A stretch of DNA of 31,390 nucleotides from Holophagaceae bacterium UBA1801 (GTDB lineage Bacteria; Acidobacteriota; Holophagae; Holophagales; Holophagaceae): positions 1-31,390 of the forward strand of contig DCFP01000159.1 in NCBI GenBank assembly GCA_002319925.1, written 5' to 3'. The translations under genes and the position numbers were made by a program. Shown in pieces: positions 1 through 8,139 of the stretch (position 1 is the stretch's first letter; each line of letters begins with the position of its first letter). Under the pieces are notes generated by a model. It worked only from the letters and a program-made list of their open reading frames with translations, was not told the origin of the DNA and searched no databases.

Positions 1-1
1 C

Positions 2-2080
2 GCGGTCTACCTCCTGGCCAACCTGCTGGTCTTCAGCCCCCGCCGCCGGGTCACGGTTGAGTTCACCGAGCCCGCCGATCTGCCCCGGAACCAGGGCCGC
101 GCTGCCCTGAACCGTTACATGGAAGCCTATTTCAACGATGGTGCCACGCCGAACACGTACGTCCCTCACACCATCTGGGAAGGAGGCGCAACGCAGGTTC
201 TCCCGGAGCCGGAGCCGCCGCGCATCGAAGGGGATGTGAAGGAAGTCCCCGCCGCCACCCGCGAGCTGGTGATGGCGCAGTTGAAGGAGATGACAGGCCT
301 TTCGGAAATCGCGACCGATGCCACGCTGGCCCGGGATCTCGGCATGGACAGCCTGGGCCGCATGGAATTGCAAATGTGGATCGAGCGCGAGTTCGGCTTC
401 CACGACATCGATTCCGAAAGTCTGCAGACGGTTCCTGATGTGCTGCTCGCCGCCTGCGGCCGTACCGTGAGCGCCGGTCCCAAGGCGCTGAAACCCGTGC
501 CCCACGCATGGTTCCGCAAGGCTTCGATCCAGGTGGAGGTGCCAGCTGGCGACACACTGACTGACGTCTTCCTGAAGCAGGCCGCCCGGGATCCGAACCG
601 CGTGCTGGCCGCGGATCAGATCAGCGGCGCGAGGAACTTCTGGGATGTGCTGACGGGGATCTTTGCCCTGAGAGCCCAGTTCTCGGCGCTGGAAGGAACC
701 TACGTGGGCCTCATGATGCCAGCTTCCGCGGGCGCTCCGGTGCTCTACCTCGCCCTGCTCTTCGCGGGCAAGATCCCGGTGATGGTGAATTGGACCGTGG
801 GACCCCGGAGCCTCGTCCACGGCCTGGACCTGCTGGGCGTGAAGCATGTCATCACCGCGGGCCAGCTCGTGGCCAAGGTGGAAGCCCAGGGCACGGATCT
901 TTCCGGCATCCGGGACCGGTTCGTCCTGATGGAAGACGTGGGGCGAAAGCTCGGCACGATTGCAAAATTAGTGGCATTGATAAAGGCACGATTCAGTGCT
1001 GCCTCCCTCACGCGCGTGCCCATGCATGAGACCGCCGTGGTGCTCTTCACCAGCGGCAGCGAGAGCCTGCCGAAGGCGGTACCCCTCACGCACGGAAATC
1101 TGCTGGCCAACATCCGGGACATGGCCTCCTTTTTTTCCTTCAGCCCCGACGAACGCATGATCGGCATTCTGCCGCCCTTCCACTCCTTCGGATTGACCTG
1201 CACGGTGCTGCTGCCCTGCTGCGCGGGCATCCGCGTGGTCTACCATCCGAATCCCACGGAAGGCCTGGCCCTGGCTCGGATCACGGAAGCCTATGGCGTG
1301 ACCATGCTGGTGGGCACGCCCACCTTCCTGCAGGGCGTGGCGCGGGCCGCAAGGGACGAGCAGCTCCGTTCCCTGAGAACCGTCATCACGGGCGCGGAGA
1401 AATGCCCGGAATCCCTCTACCAGCTGCTCGACCGCCGTTGGCCCGGACTGACCGTTCAGGAAGGCTACGGCATCACCGAGTGTTCTCCCGTGGTCTGCGG
1501 CAACCGGGAGGAAGATCCCCGTCATGGCAGCATCGGCGTCATGCTGGCCTCCGTGGAACATGCCATCGTCGATCTAGAAACCGGCTTGCGCGCGGGAGTG
1601 GATCAGCCAGGCATGCTGCTGGTGCGCGGCCCCAGCATCTTCGGCGGTTATTTGAACCACGATGGTCCCTCGCCCTTCCAGGATTTCGAGGGCAAGAGCT
1701 GGTACCGGACGGGGGACCTGGTCCGCGAGAACGGGGAGGGCATTCTCTATTTCGCAGGCCGGTTGAAGCGCTTCGTCAAGCTGGGCGGCGAGATGGTCAG
1801 TCTGCCCGCCGTGGAAGAAGCCCTGCTGGCAAGGTTCGGCCAGGATACGGACGAGGAGATCATCCTCGCGGTGGAAGCGACGCCGGTGGAATCGAACCCC
1901 GAGCTGGTGCTCTTCAACATCCGTGACATCACCCGCGAAGCCGCCAACGCTGTGATCCATGACGCGGGGCTTTCGCCCATCCACAACATCCGCATCGTGA
2001 AACGCGTGGAAAAGATTCCCGTTCTCGGTACGGGCAAGACCGACTACCGGGCTCTGAAGGGGTTGCTGGGACCCGCCTGA
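2..2080 (+). CDS. Fused lysophospholipid acyltransferase (3' end) / acyl carrier / acyl-ACP synthetase, 5'-truncated by the window edge
   Basis: The frame is open from base 2, with no stop before the first ATG at 119, so the gene begins outside the window; 692 residues are visible. The first ~40 residues (VFSPRRRVTVEF, then RYMEAYF) look like the end of a PlsC-type glycerolipid acyltransferase. Next comes an acyl-carrier domain with the phosphopantetheine site GMDSLGRMEL (Ser codon at 350-352). The rest is an AMP-forming ligase with FTSGSESLPKAVPLTHGN, GYGITE, YRTGDL and the C-terminal GTGKTDYRAL. Acyltransferase plus ligase is the arrangement of Aas, which activates free fatty acids and re-acylates lysophospholipid at the inner membrane; E. 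coli Aas has no internal carrier domain. I infer that the carrier holds the acyl group between the two active sites. The last 37 bases overlap the convergent STAS gene. Confidence 0.85.
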   Translation, partial: AVYLLANLLVFSPRRRVTVEFTEPADLPRNQGRAALNRYMEAYFNDGATPNTYVPHTIWEGGATQVLPEPEPPRIEGDVKEVPAATRELVMAQLKEMTGLSEIATDATLARDLGMDSLGRMELQMWIEREFGFHDIDSESLQTVPDVLLAACGRTVSAGPKALKPVPHAWFRKASIQVEVPAGDTLTDVFLKQAARDPNRVLAADQISGARNFWDVLTGIFALRAQFSALEGTYVGLMMPASAGAPVLYLALLFAGKIPVMVNWTVGPRSLVHGLDLLGVKHVITAGQLVAKVEAQGTDLSGIRDRFVLMEDVGRKLGTIAKLVALIKARFSAASLTRVPMHETAVVLFTSGSESLPKAVPLTHGNLLANIRDMASFFSFSPDERMIGILPPFHSFGLTCTVLLPCCAGIRVVYHPNPTEGLALARITEAYGVTMLVGTPTFLQGVARAARDEQLRSLRTVITGAEKCPESLYQLLDRRWPGLTVQEGYGITECSPVVCGNREEDPRHGSIGVMLASVEHAIVDLETGLRAGVDQPGMLLVRGPSIFGGYLNHDGPSPFQDFEGKSWYRTGDLVRENGEGILYFAGRLKRFVKLGGEMVSLPAVEEALLARFGQDTDEEIILAVEATPVESNPELVLFNIRDITREAANAVIHDAGLSPIHNIRIVKRVEKIPVLGTGKTDYRALKGLLGPA

Positions 2081-2433
2081 AGCGCCTCCAGTTCATCCGT
2101 TTCCTGGAAGGTTCCCTGGTCCACCGCGATGATGGAAAAGTAGTTCTGCAGGTTCATGTTCTTCAGTGCGCCTAGTACCCGGGGGCAGGCATTGCAAAGG
2201 TACAGCTGGCCCATGTTCCGGTTCATGAGGTTCCTGATGCCCACAAGAACGCCGACCCCGGCGGAATCGACCTCCGTGGCTTCCTCCAAATCGAGCAGGA
2301 GCCGCTTGGGTTGGTAGGCGGCCGAGGCATGCTGAAGTGCGGCGTTCAGGCGATTGACGGTTTCGAACGTGATCTTGCCTTCCACGGTGACGATGACGGC
2401 ATTACCCCTTCGACGGGTTTGGATCTCCAGCAT
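2044..2433 (-). CDS. STAS-domain anti-sigma factor antagonist-like protein
   Basis: This 129-residue protein is one STAS domain. The signature DSAGVGVLVGI includes Ser57, which aligns with the serine phosphorylated by partner kinases in SpoIIAA/RsbV proteins. The N-terminal strand pattern (AVIVTVEGKIT) is also typical. Such proteins bind or release an anti-sigma factor or another regulator according to phosphorylation state. It is the last gene of the PAS operon, 17 bases after the small gene at 2451-2630. The start has GGAG five bases upstream. A tail of about 20 residues (from ETDELEAL) follows the domain. Its 3' end overlaps the convergent acyl-ACP synthetase gene by 37 bases. No serine kinase of the RsbW type lies in the window, so the partner is unknown. 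Confidence 0.85.
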   Translation of the reverse strand: MLEIQTRRRGNAVIVTVEGKITFETVNRLNAALQHASAAYQPKRLLLDLEEATEVDSAGVGVLVGIRNLMNRNMGQLYLCNACPRVLGALKNMNLQNYFSIIAVDQGTFQETDELEALQAGPSNPFRAR

Positions 2434-2450
2434 GCACGCTCCAAGGGAAT

Positions 2451-2630
2451 TCAGATGACATCGGCGAAATCATGGATGATGGCTTCCTCGGTGTGAATCC
2501 GGCACTCGCTGCCTGGGTGGCTCCGGCGGCAAACTTCCAGGAGTTCCTGGGCCCAGTCCTCCCGCGTTGTCACGCCGAAGCTGGTCCATCGCCCCCGGTT
2601 CCACGGATATCGGAACTCGATAAGAATCAA
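2451..2630 (-). CDS. Small unknown protein, probable TTG start coupled to the upstream stop
   Basis: This frame encodes 59 residues beginning ILIEFRYPWNRGRW. The proposed start is TTG at 2630, whose last two bases belong to the TGA stop of the preceding gene (TTGA overlap). GGAGG lies four bases before it. The residues look like real protein (a strand-rich beginning, then an EDWAQELLEVCRR helix), and I recognise no family. The frame is open further upstream to 2810, where it reads as a Pro/Ser/Gly/Asn-rich stretch. The alternative is therefore that this is the C-terminal half of the preceding gene, split by a frameshift near 2640-2720. Position and direction place it in the PAS-STAS signalling operon. 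Confidence 0.5.
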   Translation of the reverse strand: MILIEFRYPWNRGRWTSFGVTTREDWAQELLEVCRRSHPGSECRIHTEEAIIHDFADVI

Positions 2631-2995
2631 GGGGCCTCCATAGAACGGCGCGCATTCCGGGTTTCCGCTGGAAGGCGCAAGCGGCGATCCGGAAGGGTTG
2701 GAGTTCCTGCCCGGCGGCGCATGTCCACTAAGATTCCGGTTTTCCCGGCTTCCATCAGAGCTTCGATGAAAGCGTCCCAGACCGCACCGAAATTGTACGT
2801 TTCCAGCCAATCAATGGCTTCAAGGATCTCCAAGGGGTGTTGAAGGCTGGGCAGGGGGTCATCAAGGTCGAAACCCTCCTTGGCCAGGGCCCCGATGACG
2901 GCCTTCCGGAAGCGGGAATTTGCGCCCTCTAGCAGATCGCTGAGGGCGATCACGTTCAATGATTTCCGTTCAGCCTCGCGCACCAGTTCGATCAT
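2627..2995 (-). CDS. Unknown protein in PAS-STAS operon
   Basis: The 122-residue protein starts MIELVREAERKSLNVIALS and appears mostly helical. Its ATG overlaps the stop of the upstream PAS gene (ATGA), so translation is probably coupled. Residues about 1-95 look ordinary and acidic/hydrophobic (LEILEAIDWLETYNFGAVWDAF). The last ~30 are arginine- and proline-rich and could be either a genuine basic tail or out-of-frame sequence after a frameshift (see the next gene downstream, 2451-2630). I recognise no domain. Its place between a PAS sensor and a STAS protein suggests a role in the same signalling chain, but that is only context. Confidence 0.6.
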   Translation of the reverse strand: MIELVREAERKSLNVIALSDLLEGANSRFRKAVIGALAKEGFDLDDPLPSLQHPLEILEAIDWLETYNFGAVWDAFIEALMEAGKTGILVDMRRRAGTPTLPDRRLRLPAETRNARRSMEAP

Positions 2996-3972
2996 GGTTC
3001 CGCCTTTCTGTGAATCATCTTCCTGCGGCTTCTCCTGGCAGGCTCTTCGCCAACGCTGACAATGCCAACGATCTGCATACGGTCATCGCGTATCACGGAA
3101 TCCCGGAAGGACACGGACCGCTTTGAACCATCTCTGCAAAGGATCTGCGCCGCATGCCGGAATGGTTCCCCGCGCATTCCGCCGAGCAGGTTCATGAATC
3201 CTTCGCGGGAGCGCTTCCCGCTTGGTTCTGGAAGGAAATCTGAAAACCAGTTCCGGCCAAGCAGTTCCTTCTCTTCATCGTACTGGAGCAGATGCATGCC
3301 TTTCCGGTTGATGTGAAGAATGTTCCCCTGCGGGTCCAGGATCAGCATGAACACGGCGGCCGAGTGGAGGCCGTTCAGCACGAGATCCTTCTCCGCCAGA
3401 AGCGCGGTGCGGGCCCGTTCCCGATCCGTCACATCAAACATCGCCACCTTCACGCTGCGGCCGTGATTGGGAACGAACTCACCACTCATGGTGTTCAGCC
3501 GCACATGCAGAGAAACCCCGTCGGCCCTGTGGATGCCAAACTCCACCTCCCGGCCGTGGGAAGGCATCCTTCCGGCCTCCTGGAGGAAGCGCTGAAAGGC
3601 CGCGGCCTGGCTTGCCTCGATGAATTCGAAGATGGAGGATCCGATCAGCCTGGACCGTTCGATGCCCAGAAGTCCCGCGGCGGCGAAATTGGCTTCACCG
3701 ATGCGGCCGTTCGTGAGGATCGTGAAGTAGGCGGCCGGCGCGAAATCATACAGCTCCGTGTAGCGCTCGAGCACGTTCCAGGTCTCGTTGTACGCCGCGG
3801 AGAGATCGCCGTTCTTCAGCTCCAGCTCGAAGCGCTGCACGCCCAATTCATGGATGAGCGCATGGGGATCGGCCACCTCGTGGCGCCGTGGTGAGCGTTC
3901 CTCCCACAGCGCAACAGCGAGTTGATGAAGCTCGGAAGAGTTGGACAGGCGAGGCTGGTATTTCTGGGTCAT
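2992..3972 (-). CDS. Two-PAS-domain signalling protein without an output domain
   Basis: This 326-residue soluble protein has two PAS domains, about residues 75-190 (YFTILTNGRIGEANFAAAGLLGI) and 205-315 (FMLILDPQGNILHINRKGMHLLQYDEE). A connecting segment, VTDRERARTALLAEKDLVLNG, resembles the linkers between PAS domains in sensor kinases. No kinase, GGDEF or DNA-binding domain follows, so it would have to signal by protein contact. The ATG at 3972 is preferred over an in-frame TTG at 4005, which has no ribosome site. Its stop overlaps the next gene (ATGA), and the operon ends with a STAS protein. A sensor-to-STAS partner-switching pathway is a reasonable inference. Ligand and cofactor are unknown. 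Confidence 0.75.
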   Translation of the reverse strand: MTQKYQPRLSNSSELHQLAVALWEERSPRRHEVADPHALIHELGVQRFELELKNGDLSAAYNETWNVLERYTELYDFAPAAYFTILTNGRIGEANFAAAGLLGIERSRLIGSSIFEFIEASQAAAFQRFLQEAGRMPSHGREVEFGIHRADGVSLHVRLNTMSGEFVPNHGRSVKVAMFDVTDRERARTALLAEKDLVLNGLHSAAVFMLILDPQGNILHINRKGMHLLQYDEEKELLGRNWFSDFLPEPSGKRSREGFMNLLGGMRGEPFRHAAQILCRDGSKRSVSFRDSVIRDDRMQIVGIVSVGEEPARRSRRKMIHRKAEP

Positions 3973-4297
3973 TGGAACCGCCAGGAGGGAAGGCAAGCTT
4001 GTCAAAGCGGGCAGTCAGGGAATGCCCTTGCATGGTGCAGGGAGACCCAAAACATAAAGAAGACTGAAGGCCTTCGAAAGCCGGGAATTCGGAACTTAGC
4101 GAGGGAAAATCCTCCCTGTTCCCTTCGCAAAACCTCCCATGGAGGGTAGGGAATGGAGTAGTGCCAGGGTCTCTCTTCAAACCGGGGCAGACCGCGCAAA
4201 GGGAAGCGACGATGGCACTACCGGCACTATTCGCGGCGTTGCTCGTGGGTTTGCGCGAGAATGCTGGCGAACGCGTAGCCCAAGCCGAAGCCGGACT
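3973..4297. other. Intergenic stretch with GGCACTA repeats; probable promoter region of the PAS operon
   Basis: No convincing gene lies here; short open frames have no domain-like content. The stretch must hold the promoter of the minus-strand PAS operon and the end of the kinase/regulator operon, but I cannot place a clear -35/-10 pair. Three copies of GGCACTA are present: inverted at 4158-4165 (GTAGTGCC), and direct at 4214-4221 and 4223-4229, the last two in a 9-base step. An imperfect palindrome with GCGAGGGAA/TTCCCTTCGC arms lies near 4100-4130, and CCTCC/GGAGG arms flank CAT near 4135-4147. Confidence 0.4.
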
Positions 4298-4954
4298 CTA
4301 GTTCCAGGGATCCACCAGCCCCAGGCGGATCGCAATCATGGTTAATTCAGCCGGGGTCTTGGCACCGAGTTTGATCATCAGCTGGGTGCGGTGTTTTTCG
4401 AGGGTCTTCACGCTCAGTCCCATGCCGAATGCGATTTCCTTCATGGATCTTCCCTGGACGATCTGCCCCAGCACTTCCGCCTGACGCGGCGAAAGAGAGA
4501 TCGCTGCCGCCGGGGTTTTCCCCGCATTGTTATTCGTGATCAATTCCTTGACCACACCGTCGATCATGGAGGGACTTAAATAGATTCTCCCGGAAAGGAC
4601 GGTCCGGATGGCTGCGGTGATCTCTTTCGCCGCGCCGATCTTCAGCAGATAGCCGGCAGCGCCAGCCTTGAGCATCTTCACGAGGAATTCGCGATTCTCG
4701 TGCATGGACAGGGCGAGCACCTTGGTCCCGGGCAGGTCCCGCAGGATGGTGCCGGTAGCCTCGATGCCTCCCACATCGGGCATGGAGACATCCATGATAA
4801 CGAGGTCCGGATGATGTCTCCGCGCCTGGTCGATGGATTCCTGGCCGGTTCCCGCTTCGGCCACGACGGTGTACGCCGGATCTGCCTCGAGGACGCTGCG
4901 GAGCCCGGTGCGGATGATGTCATGGTCATCGGCGATCAGGATCCTGATGGTCAT
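4298..4954 (-). CDS. NarL/FixJ-family response regulator
   Basis: The 218-residue protein has a receiver domain (IADDHD acidic pair; phospho-acceptor Asp55 in VIMDVSMP; Ser and Lys switch residues in LALSMHE and YLLKIG). A C-terminal LuxR-type helix-turn-helix follows (LSPRQAEVLGQIVQGRSMKEIA and SVKTLEKHRTQLM), so it should bind DNA when phosphorylated. The ATG at 4954 has AAGGAG at good spacing; an in-frame start 15 bases further up lacks this. It begins inside the last 29 bases of the histidine kinase gene at 4926-7487, so kinase and regulator are translated together and are almost certainly cognate. Targets are unknown. Confidence 0.93.
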   Translation of the reverse strand: MTIRILIADDHDIIRTGLRSVLEADPAYTVVAEAGTGQESIDQARRHHPDLVIMDVSMPDVGGIEATGTILRDLPGTKVLALSMHENREFLVKMLKAGAAGYLLKIGAAKEITAAIRTVLSGRIYLSPSMIDGVVKELITNNNAGKTPAAAISLSPRQAEVLGQIVQGRSMKEIAFGMGLSVKTLEKHRTQLMIKLGAKTPAELTMIAIRLGLVDPWN

Positions 4955-7487
4955 CGGTGACTCCTTCATCCGTGGCTTTCTGTCTCGATTTGTTGTTTCG
5001 CCCCTTCAAGGATGCATCCAATCGCTCCTCCTGCCACCCCGCGAAGGGGACCACCAGGGTGAAGCGGCTGCCCCGTTCCGGAGCGCTCTCGATCTTCATG
5101 CGCCCCCTCAGGAACCGGAGTTTCTCCCGGATGTTGAACAGCCCAAAGCCGGAGGTCTTGAGACCTTCAGTCCCTGCGGGATCGAAGCCGACGCCCTTGT
5201 CCGTGACGGTGATTTCGATTTCGTCCTTGCCCAGGGGGCGCACGCGGACGCGCGCGTGGTCGGTCCGGGCGTGCTTGACGACATTGAGGAGCAGCTCCCG
5301 CACGGCCTCGAACAGGAACATCCGGATCTGCTCGGCGATGTCCTCCACACTGCCAATGATCTCGATGGCCACCTTGAGCCCGTGCTTCTTGTGCATCTGG
5401 CTGCCCAGCCATTCCAGTCCCGCGGAAAGGCCTTTCTCATAGAAAGCGGGTGGGCTCAGTTCCAGGGTCATGGCCCGCGAGACGCCCAGGGATTCAGTGA
5501 TCGTTTCGGATAGTTGCTCCAGCGCGGCCAACGCGGTTTTCGAATGAACCTTCCCCTTCAGGGCCTCGAGGTTGAAGGTGGCGCCCACCAGCAGTTGCTG
5601 AAGGTCGTCATGGAGCACCTGGGCCAGCCGCCTGCGTTCCCGTTGTTCGGATTGGGCTAATTCCAGGGACATGGCGCGCAGTTGCTCCGCACGGGATTCC
5701 GCTGTCTGAAGCGCCCGGTCGCGCTCCTTCTGGGTCCGTAACGAGGCGATTCCGATGGAGAGGTTGTTCGCCAGCTCCTGGAGGAGCTGGATCTGAGGCA
5801 CATCGAAGATCTCCGGGCGAGCGCTGCAGAGCACCAAGGCCCCGAAGGGGTGGCCTTCGGACTGGAGGGGCAGGGCGATGGAGGCCCCGAAACCTAGTTG
5901 CAGATTCTCTTCCCGGCTCACTTCCAAGCTCGGATCAGCCGGTGAACTGGCTTGGATGCAGACGCGTCCCGTGCGGATGGCCGTCGCTGCGGGGCCCTGC
6001 CCGAGCTCGTCATCCGCCCAGCTGATCCGGAGCCGGCTGATTTCACGCTGATGGAAGCCGATGGCCGCGGCGATCCGGATGGACTTGGCTTCATCGTCTT
6101 CGGCCAGGCCGACCCAGGCCAGATCCACACCCTCCACGCGCATGCTGATGCGGCAGAACTCGCGGATCAGGTCCTGTTCGCTCCTGGCGCGGATGATGGC
6201 CTGGTTGCATTCGACGATGGCCTGTAGCGTGCGGTTGAACCGAGCCAGCTCCAGGGTCCGTTCCCGCACCTTGCGCTCCAGTTCCTCATGGGCTCGACGG
6301 CGCTGGGTCACATCGCGGATCGTCACCACGGAGAAGGCCACGCGCTCCTGCGGATCGCGGATGGGTGCGCCTCCGAAACTGGCGATCCATTCCGAACCAT
6401 CACTCTTTTTCCGGATCCGGAGCTCCCAATTCTGGAACGTCTCCCCGCGCAGGGTTTTCATGCGGGGCCATTCTTTCGGAGCCAGTGTGGCACCACTGGA
6501 AGTCAGCAATTCCCACGTGGCTTCCGCTTCCGCGGGATGGCGTTTCGCCTGAATCATGCTCTGGTAGCCGCACATGCGCCGAGCCGCAGGGTTCATCTCA
6601 AGCACCTGGCCATCGGCAGCCGAGAGGATCAGCCCCGTGTCGATGTTGTCGATCACGGCTCGCAGCAGGGACAGCAGCCCGTCCCGCTCCTGTTCCGCCA
6701 CCTTCTGGTCCGTGATTTCGCGATTGCTGCCGCGGTTGCCGAGGAACCGTTCCTCGCCATCGAACACCGGCTGGCAGACATGTCCGATCCATCGCAGGGA
6801 CCCATCCGTGTGGATCAACCGGAACTGAATTTCCTTCGCGTTGCGGTGAATCCCATCTTCCACTTCATGCCGATGCGCCAGGAAGCCCGGTAAATCGTCG
6901 GGGTGAATGATGCGCAGAAGCAAGTCAGGGTCGTCCATGAACTCGTCCCTGGAATGCCCCGTGATCCGCTCGCAGGAGGGAGAGCAGTATTCGAAGCGAC
7001 CATTGGGGTCCAGCCAGAATTCCCAGTCGAAGGTGTTATCGGCGACGATGCGGTGCTTGCGGTTGGTGATGTCGAAGATCTCGCCAGCCAGGCCGATCAC
7101 GCGGCCCTCTTCATCCTGCAAAGTGGCCTTCCGGAAGATCACATCACGGAGGCTGCCATCGGCGTAGCGGACCCGGGACTCGTACACCTGGATCCCCGGG
7201 TGATCGAACAGCTCCTGATCCTTGCGACGGTAGACGTCCGCGAGTTCGCATGGAGCCACATCGTAGACGCTGTGACCGATGATCTGTTCCCGCGGAAGGC
7301 CCAGGTATTCCACGAAGGCGTCGTTGCATCCAACGTATCGCCCTTCCGTGTCCTTGAAGAAGACAGGCGAGGTAATCGTGTCCAGCAGCGTACTGAAGAA
7401 CCGTTTCAAAAGGATGGAAAAGTCAGCCGGCGGACGGAATGATGCCGGATCGTTCCTCGGAACAGCTCCATCCGATCGAACCTCCAA
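4926..7487 (-). CDS. Soluble PAS/GAF sensor histidine kinase (HisKA_3 type)
   Basis: This 853-residue protein has no membrane segment. Domains in order are three PAS domains (about 30-145, 150-265 and 275-395), a coiled linker (HEELERKVRERTLELARF), a GAF domain (about 420-580), a HisKA_3 dimerisation domain with phospho-His626 in VLHDDLQQ, and an HATPase domain (NVVKHA N-box, DKGVGFDP G1-box, SGFGLFNIRE G2-box). HisKA_3 kinases pair with NarL-type regulators, and one follows with a 29-base overlap. The start is TTG at 7487, preceded by GGAGG six bases away; no ATG is available nearby. The signal must be cytoplasmic, or a diffusible gas, redox state or small ligand. The multiple PAS domains and GAF fit that, but no cofactor motif decides it. 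Confidence 0.93.
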   Translation of the reverse strand: MEVRSDGAVPRNDPASFRPPADFSILLKRFFSTLLDTITSPVFFKDTEGRYVGCNDAFVEYLGLPREQIIGHSVYDVAPCELADVYRRKDQELFDHPGIQVYESRVRYADGSLRDVIFRKATLQDEEGRVIGLAGEIFDITNRKHRIVADNTFDWEFWLDPNGRFEYCSPSCERITGHSRDEFMDDPDLLLRIIHPDDLPGFLAHRHEVEDGIHRNAKEIQFRLIHTDGSLRWIGHVCQPVFDGEERFLGNRGSNREITDQKVAEQERDGLLSLLRAVIDNIDTGLILSAADGQVLEMNPAARRMCGYQSMIQAKRHPAEAEATWELLTSSGATLAPKEWPRMKTLRGETFQNWELRIRKKSDGSEWIASFGGAPIRDPQERVAFSVVTIRDVTQRRRAHEELERKVRERTLELARFNRTLQAIVECNQAIIRARSEQDLIREFCRISMRVEGVDLAWVGLAEDDEAKSIRIAAAIGFHQREISRLRISWADDELGQGPAATAIRTGRVCIQASSPADPSLEVSREENLQLGFGASIALPLQSEGHPFGALVLCSARPEIFDVPQIQLLQELANNLSIGIASLRTQKERDRALQTAESRAEQLRAMSLELAQSEQRERRRLAQVLHDDLQQLLVGATFNLEALKGKVHSKTALAALEQLSETITESLGVSRAMTLELSPPAFYEKGLSAGLEWLGSQMHKKHGLKVAIEIIGSVEDIAEQIRMFLFEAVRELLLNVVKHARTDHARVRVRPLGKDEIEITVTDKGVGFDPAGTEGLKTSGFGLFNIREKLRFLRGRMKIESAPERGSRFTLVVPFAGWQEERLDASLKGRNNKSRQKATDEGVTDDHQDPDRR

Positions 7488-7562
7488 GAGGGTCCTCCGA
7501 TGACAGGGTTTGGATGCATGTTAGCGGATGTGCCAAGGGCAGGATCAAAGGATTCGTGTGCC

Positions 7563-8135
7563 CTAGATCGACTCGCATGGACCGAAGCGAGCCCGGAGGG
7601 TCTTAGTCAGGGCCGCATCCGCACGGAGGGAGACAAGCTCGAGCGGAGAACGCCCCCATTTCCAGGACCCATGCAAGGCAAGCATCAGCAACACGATCGT
7701 GAGGGTCACGTTGGGCCACGCCTTGAGCGCCCACTGGTGACTCCACGTGAGTTGCCAGGCATCCCGGAACGGCGCCAAGTAGGGTATCGGCCACTGATAG
7801 CCGTCGGGACCACGGCTTCCCACAAGATCTCCCAGCAGATGGAGATGGAAGCTCAGGAAGACCAGGCCCGCTGTTAGCGTTCTTCGCCGGCTGAAGCACC
7901 ACGTCAGGGCGAAAAGCAGCAGCCCGAATGCCAGATTGTGCAAAAGCGCATGGTGGTAGGCGCCATAGAGGTAGGTCGGATGCTTCGTGCCTTCCGTGAG
8001 AATGTCCGGTATCACCCCGAGACCGTCCACATCAGGAACGAACCCGGCCACGGTGATCCAGGTGCGGTCTCGCAGTTCGAGTTTCGCGCAATTGGCGACT
8101 GTCCAGCCGATCAGAACGTGGGTGATGGGATGCAT
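7563..8135 (-). CDS. DUF457/YdjM-like membrane-bound metal-dependent hydrolase
   Basis: This 190-residue protein carries the marks of the YdjM/LexA-regulated membrane hydrolase family. They are an N-terminal HPITHVLIGW, an acidic PDVDGLG, YHHALLHN and HLHLLGDL, with the His/Asp residues at membrane-facing positions as expected for a metal site. Hydrophobic segments occur at about residues 5-20, 63-82, 88-105 and 143-160. The gene starts four bases after the DUF218 gene and probably shares its transcript. The biochemical substrate of this family is not well defined; roles in membrane lipid or envelope maintenance have been suggested. The C-terminal 30 residues are hydrophilic. Confidence 0.75.
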   Translation of the reverse strand: MHPITHVLIGWTVANCAKLELRDRTWITVAGFVPDVDGLGVIPDILTEGTKHPTYLYGAYHHALLHNLAFGLLLFALTWCFSRRRTLTAGLVFLSFHLHLLGDLVGSRGPDGYQWPIPYLAPFRDAWQLTWSHQWALKAWPNVTLTIVLLMLALHGSWKWGRSPLELVSLRADAALTKTLRARFGPCESI

Positions 8136-8139
8136 GAGT

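Noticed and set aside
4139..4345. Small plus-strand gene in the gap before the kinase operon
   Set aside because: The 68-residue reading is arginine/serine-rich without domain-like pattern, lacks a ribosome site and runs into the response-regulator gene on the other strand.
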